NCBI GenBank assembly: GCA_020975725.1 | Contig: QXJR01000029.1 | Coordinates: 186,001 to 250,000 of the forward strand | Source of the DNA: Picocystis sp. L7 | Lineage: Eukaryota > Chlorophyta > Picocystophyceae > Picocystales > Picocystaceae | Direction: 5' to 3' | Length of the DNA stretch: 64,000 nucleotides | Shown here: positions 61,713-64,000 of the stretch, one piece after another | Position numbering within the stretch: the first letter of the stretch is position 1 | How the letters are laid out: every line of letters starts with the position of its first letter | Position numbers and translations under genes: made by a program | Notes under the pieces: model-generated | What the model saw: the letters and a program-made list of their open reading frames with translations, nothing else | What the model was told of the DNA's origin: nothing | Databases searched by the model: none

Positions 61713-64000
61713 TCAAATCACATGGACACTGTGCTTGCGATATTGCTTTCTGTACACAACGATCGCCGCGCAAATTAGGGCCACTGCCACAACTGCTCCA
61801 ATGCTCACTAATACATACACCAGCGTGTTGCTAGCCTTTCCTCCATTCTCTTCTGGTGGCGGGCTCTCCTGCCCGTCAGATGGTGCCTGCAAATTGATCT
61901 CTGAATAACCATCAAGAAAGCTGATACCTTGAATGTCTGGAAATATGCTTGCCTTCAATGTCTCAAGGATTTCAACCAATGAGCCAGCATCCTCAAACTT
62001 GTTCAGTAGAGAGACTGCTTTGGCTTCGCCTTTGACGGCAAATGTAATATTCAAGTCCACCCCAACGTTTGATAGGAATAGCAAGCTGCTCTCAATTTGA
62101 TTTGATTCACGAATCAGACAAAGACCCACCCCGGCAAAGTCCTCAAGAACAAGTACGAATGCCTCCATTTGCGTAATTAGGTCACCAAGAGCAACCCCAC
62201 TGGTGCGAAGACTAACCACCACAAGAAATTCTGCCTCACAACTACCTGAATCGTAAATTGGTCCTGGCAGAACACTTGGATTATCAGCAGGAGGGGTTGG
62301 AGCATTAGGAAGAGAGCTTGGCGGTGTAAACGTACCATCAGATGGAGCTTCTTCCAGTGGCGGTTCCATTACCCCCTCATCATCTTCCTCAGGAGGACTA
62401 ACAGGCACTCCTTGCTCTCCTGTGCACTCCACCGTGTGCACGATCACGTCGTTGTCTACCAATTCGATCTCCCCCTCCAACGTGCAGGGATCTACACACG
62501 GTGAACTCAGGGAACAAAGTGTATCATCCAAGCACGTGCTCAGCAATGTGGAGGTCCGGTTCTGGGTCTCCTCCTCCAGTGAGCAAGAAGAAAAGTCTGT
62601 GAAGGGCTCGATTTTCATGCAGTTCTCGATGCTCGTGTCATTTGGAAAAAGGAAGCAATAACAGAACGAGGCTTCGCAGGGCTGATGAGGGTACACCTCC
62701 TCCGAACCATCTGCAGGTGGAGGATCCAACGGAGCTGGTTCAGGAGGGGTGCACTCCACCGTGTGCACGATCACGTCGTTGTCTACCAATTCGATCTCCC
62801 CCTCCAACGTGCAGGGACCCCCACATGTTTGGACGGACGTACAGAACAGATCGTCTGAACACGTGCTCAGCAATGTGGAGGTCCGGTTCTGGGTCTCCTC
62901 CTCCAGTGAGCAAGAAGAAAAGTCTGTGAAGGGCTCAATTTTCATGCAGTTCTCGATGCTCGTGTCATTTGGAAAAAGGAAGCAATAACAGAACGAGGCT
63001 TCGCAGGGCTGATGAGGGTACACCTCCTCCGAACCATCTGCAGGTGGAGGATCCAACGGAGCTGGTTCAGGAGGGGTGCACTCCACCGTGTGCACGATCA
63101 CGTCGTTGTCTACCAATTCGATCTCCCCCTCCAACGTGCAGGGACCCCCACATGTTTGGACGGACGTACAGAACAGATCGTCTGAACACGTGCTCAGCAA
63201 TGTGGAGGTCCGGTTCTGGGTCTCCTCCTCCAGTGAGCAAGAAGAAAAGTCTGTGAAGGGCTCGATTTTCATGCAGTTCTCGATGCTCGTGTCATTTGGA
63301 AAAAGGAAGCAATAACAGAACGAGGCTTCGCAGGGCTGATGAGGGTACACCTCCTCCGAACCATCTGCAGGTGGAGGATCCAACGGAGCTGGTTCAGGAG
63401 GGGTGCACTCCACCGTGTGCACGATCACGTCGTTGTCTACCAATTCGATCTCCCCCTCCAACGTGCAGGGACCCCCACATGTTTGGACGGACGTACAGAA
63501 CAGATCGTCTGAACACGTGCTCAGCAATGTGGAGGTCCGGTTCTGGGTCTCCTCCTCCAGTGAGCAAGAAGAAAAGTCTGTGAAGGGCTCGATTCTCATA
63601 CAGTTCTCGATGCTCGTGTCATTTGGAAAAAGGAAGCAATAGCAGAACGGGGCTTCACAAGGTTGAGAAGCTGAAAAATTGGAGTCATTGCTTTCTTCCA
63701 ACCTTCTCCCCTCTCTTGTAAGAGGAGCTGGTAAATAAGTTTGGGGCACAACATGCACAGACTTGGAGTCCTCTGTCAGATACGTGCAAGGGGCTGTGTG
63801 GGTGTAGTAATGTTCGGCGACTTCTTCAACAAATCCTTCGTCAAAACATTGTTTCCTGCAGTCAACATTGTCTTCACAGGTTCCAGCTTCCAGGGAACAA
63901 ATACTGCTGGCCACTACATACCTTGTCTTGTTGTGAACTCCGTCCAAACATGGGGAGAATTCCCCGATGGATGCGACGGCCATGCATAGATTTCTCTCAT
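61713..64000 (-). CDS. Repeat-bearing type I membrane glycoprotein, 5' end beyond the window
   Basis: From the first ATG in the window (63983) there are 756 residues, but the frame stays open to the window edge and there is no signal peptide, so the true start probably lies outside. The ectodomain holds a Cys-rich N-terminal part and four nearly identical 109-residue repeats, each starting near QPCEASFCYCFLFPND and ending with VDNDVIVHTVECT plus a short Pro-rich linker. A non-repeated juxtamembrane domain follows (VVVSLRTSGVALGDLITQME, VDLNITFAVKGEAKAVSLLN). One transmembrane helix (TLVYVLVSIGAVVAVALICA) and a short basic tail end the protein. I do not recognise the family. It is likely a cell-surface protein. 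Confidence 0.78.
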   Translation of the reverse strand, partial: ERNLCMAVASIGEFSPCLDGVHNKTRYVVASSICSLEAGTCEDNVDCRKQCFDEGFVEEVAEHYYTHTAPCTYLTEDSKSVHVVPQTYLPAPLTREGRRLEESNDSNFSASQPCEAPFCYCFLFPNDTSIENCMRIEPFTDFSSCSLEEETQNRTSTLLSTCSDDLFCTSVQTCGGPCTLEGEIELVDNDVIVHTVECTPPEPAPLDPPPADGSEEVYPHQPCEASFCYCFLFPNDTSIENCMKIEPFTDFSSCSLEEETQNRTSTLLSTCSDDLFCTSVQTCGGPCTLEGEIELVDNDVIVHTVECTPPEPAPLDPPPADGSEEVYPHQPCEASFCYCFLFPNDTSIENCMKIEPFTDFSSCSLEEETQNRTSTLLSTCSDDLFCTSVQTCGGPCTLEGEIELVDNDVIVHTVECTPPEPAPLDPPPADGSEEVYPHQPCEASFCYCFLFPNDTSIENCMKIEPFTDFSSCSLEEETQNRTSTLLSTCLDDTLCSLSSPCVDPCTLEGEIELVDNDVIVHTVECTGEQGVPVSPPEEDDEGVMEPPLEEAPSDGTFTPPSSLPNAPTPPADNPSVLPGPIYDSGSCEAEFLVVVSLRTSGVALGDLITQMEAFVLVLEDFAGVGLCLIRESNQIESSLLFLSNVGVDLNITFAVKGEAKAVSLLNKFEDAGSLVEILETLKASIFPDIQGISFLDGYSEINLQAPSDGQESPPPEENGGKASNTLVYVLVSIGAVVAVALICAAIVVYRKQYRKHSVHVI
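62400..63665 (-). repeat. 327-bp coding repeats, four copies
   Basis: Four direct units spaced exactly 327 bp encode 109-residue Cys-rich modules. The middle units differ by very few bases. The membrane-proximal unit differs most, with CLDDTLCSLSSPCVDPC in place of CSDDLFCTSVQTCGGPC. Such uniformity suggests recent tandem duplication or ongoing homogenisation. Confidence 0.95.

Overview
The window looks like nuclear DNA of a compact, intron-poor, plastid-bearing unicellular eukaryote, most likely a green alga (prasinophyte-like). The evidence is the gene set: the catalytic chain of ferredoxin:thioredoxin reductase, a PPR-Smr protein, a PAM2 plus two-RRM protein of the plant CID8-13 type, a plant-type SF1 carrying an RRM, NF-YC, and two DUF819 membrane proteins with plastid-like presequences. 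I cannot name the species.

The layout is short genes of one or two exons on both strands. I could place six introns by continuity of the protein family and reading phase. They lie in Ataxin-2, the ING-SGF29 gene, NF-YC, RPA3, acetyl-CoA synthetase and PSF2. Five of them fall within about the first 30 codons (counting from the shorter possible start in two genes), all six donors begin GTG, and sizes run from 85 to about 626 bp.

Region by region: 0-6 kb holds FTR and the CID protein, then a long gene-poor and partly AT-rich stretch. 6-18 kb holds COG8, PPR-Smr, Ataxin-2 behind a 33-bp minisatellite, an ING domain fused to an SGF29 tandem Tudor, and NF-YC. 18-29 kb holds two tandem DUF819 genes joined by a gene-conversion tract, a UBA-PUB protein, a hexamer array, a plastid peptidoglycan-binding-domain protein, ATP12, a secreted acidic ShK protein and an unknown gene. 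29-40 kb is accessory DNA: an apparently complete 4.4-kb PIF/Harbinger transposon (perfect 45-bp TIRs and an AAT duplication) with a 32-bp minisatellite between its two genes, a 57-bp satellite array, and an AT-rich KDZ-like transposase gene. This block is bracketed by two near-identical 140-bp segments in opposite orientation, each just upstream of a host gene. 40-64 kb holds SF1, an EF-hand CorA transporter, RPA3, a PIP-box-like unknown, a TLDc protein, acetyl-CoA synthetase, a GT61-like glycosyltransferase, PSF2, CCA-adding enzyme and two type I membrane glycoproteins; the last carries four 109-residue repeats and runs off the window.

The genes are mostly housekeeping and do not form one pathway. 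Themes recur: RNA handling through PAM2/PABP (the CID protein and Ataxin-2), DNA replication (RPA3, PSF2 and perhaps the PIP-box protein), chromatin (ING-SGF29, NF-YC) and organelle biogenesis (FTR, ATP12, PPR-Smr, DUF819, the PG-binding protein). The most novel points are the ING-SGF29 fusion, the Harbinger element with its internal minisatellite, the shared 140-bp upstream module and the SF1 that lacks zinc knuckles.
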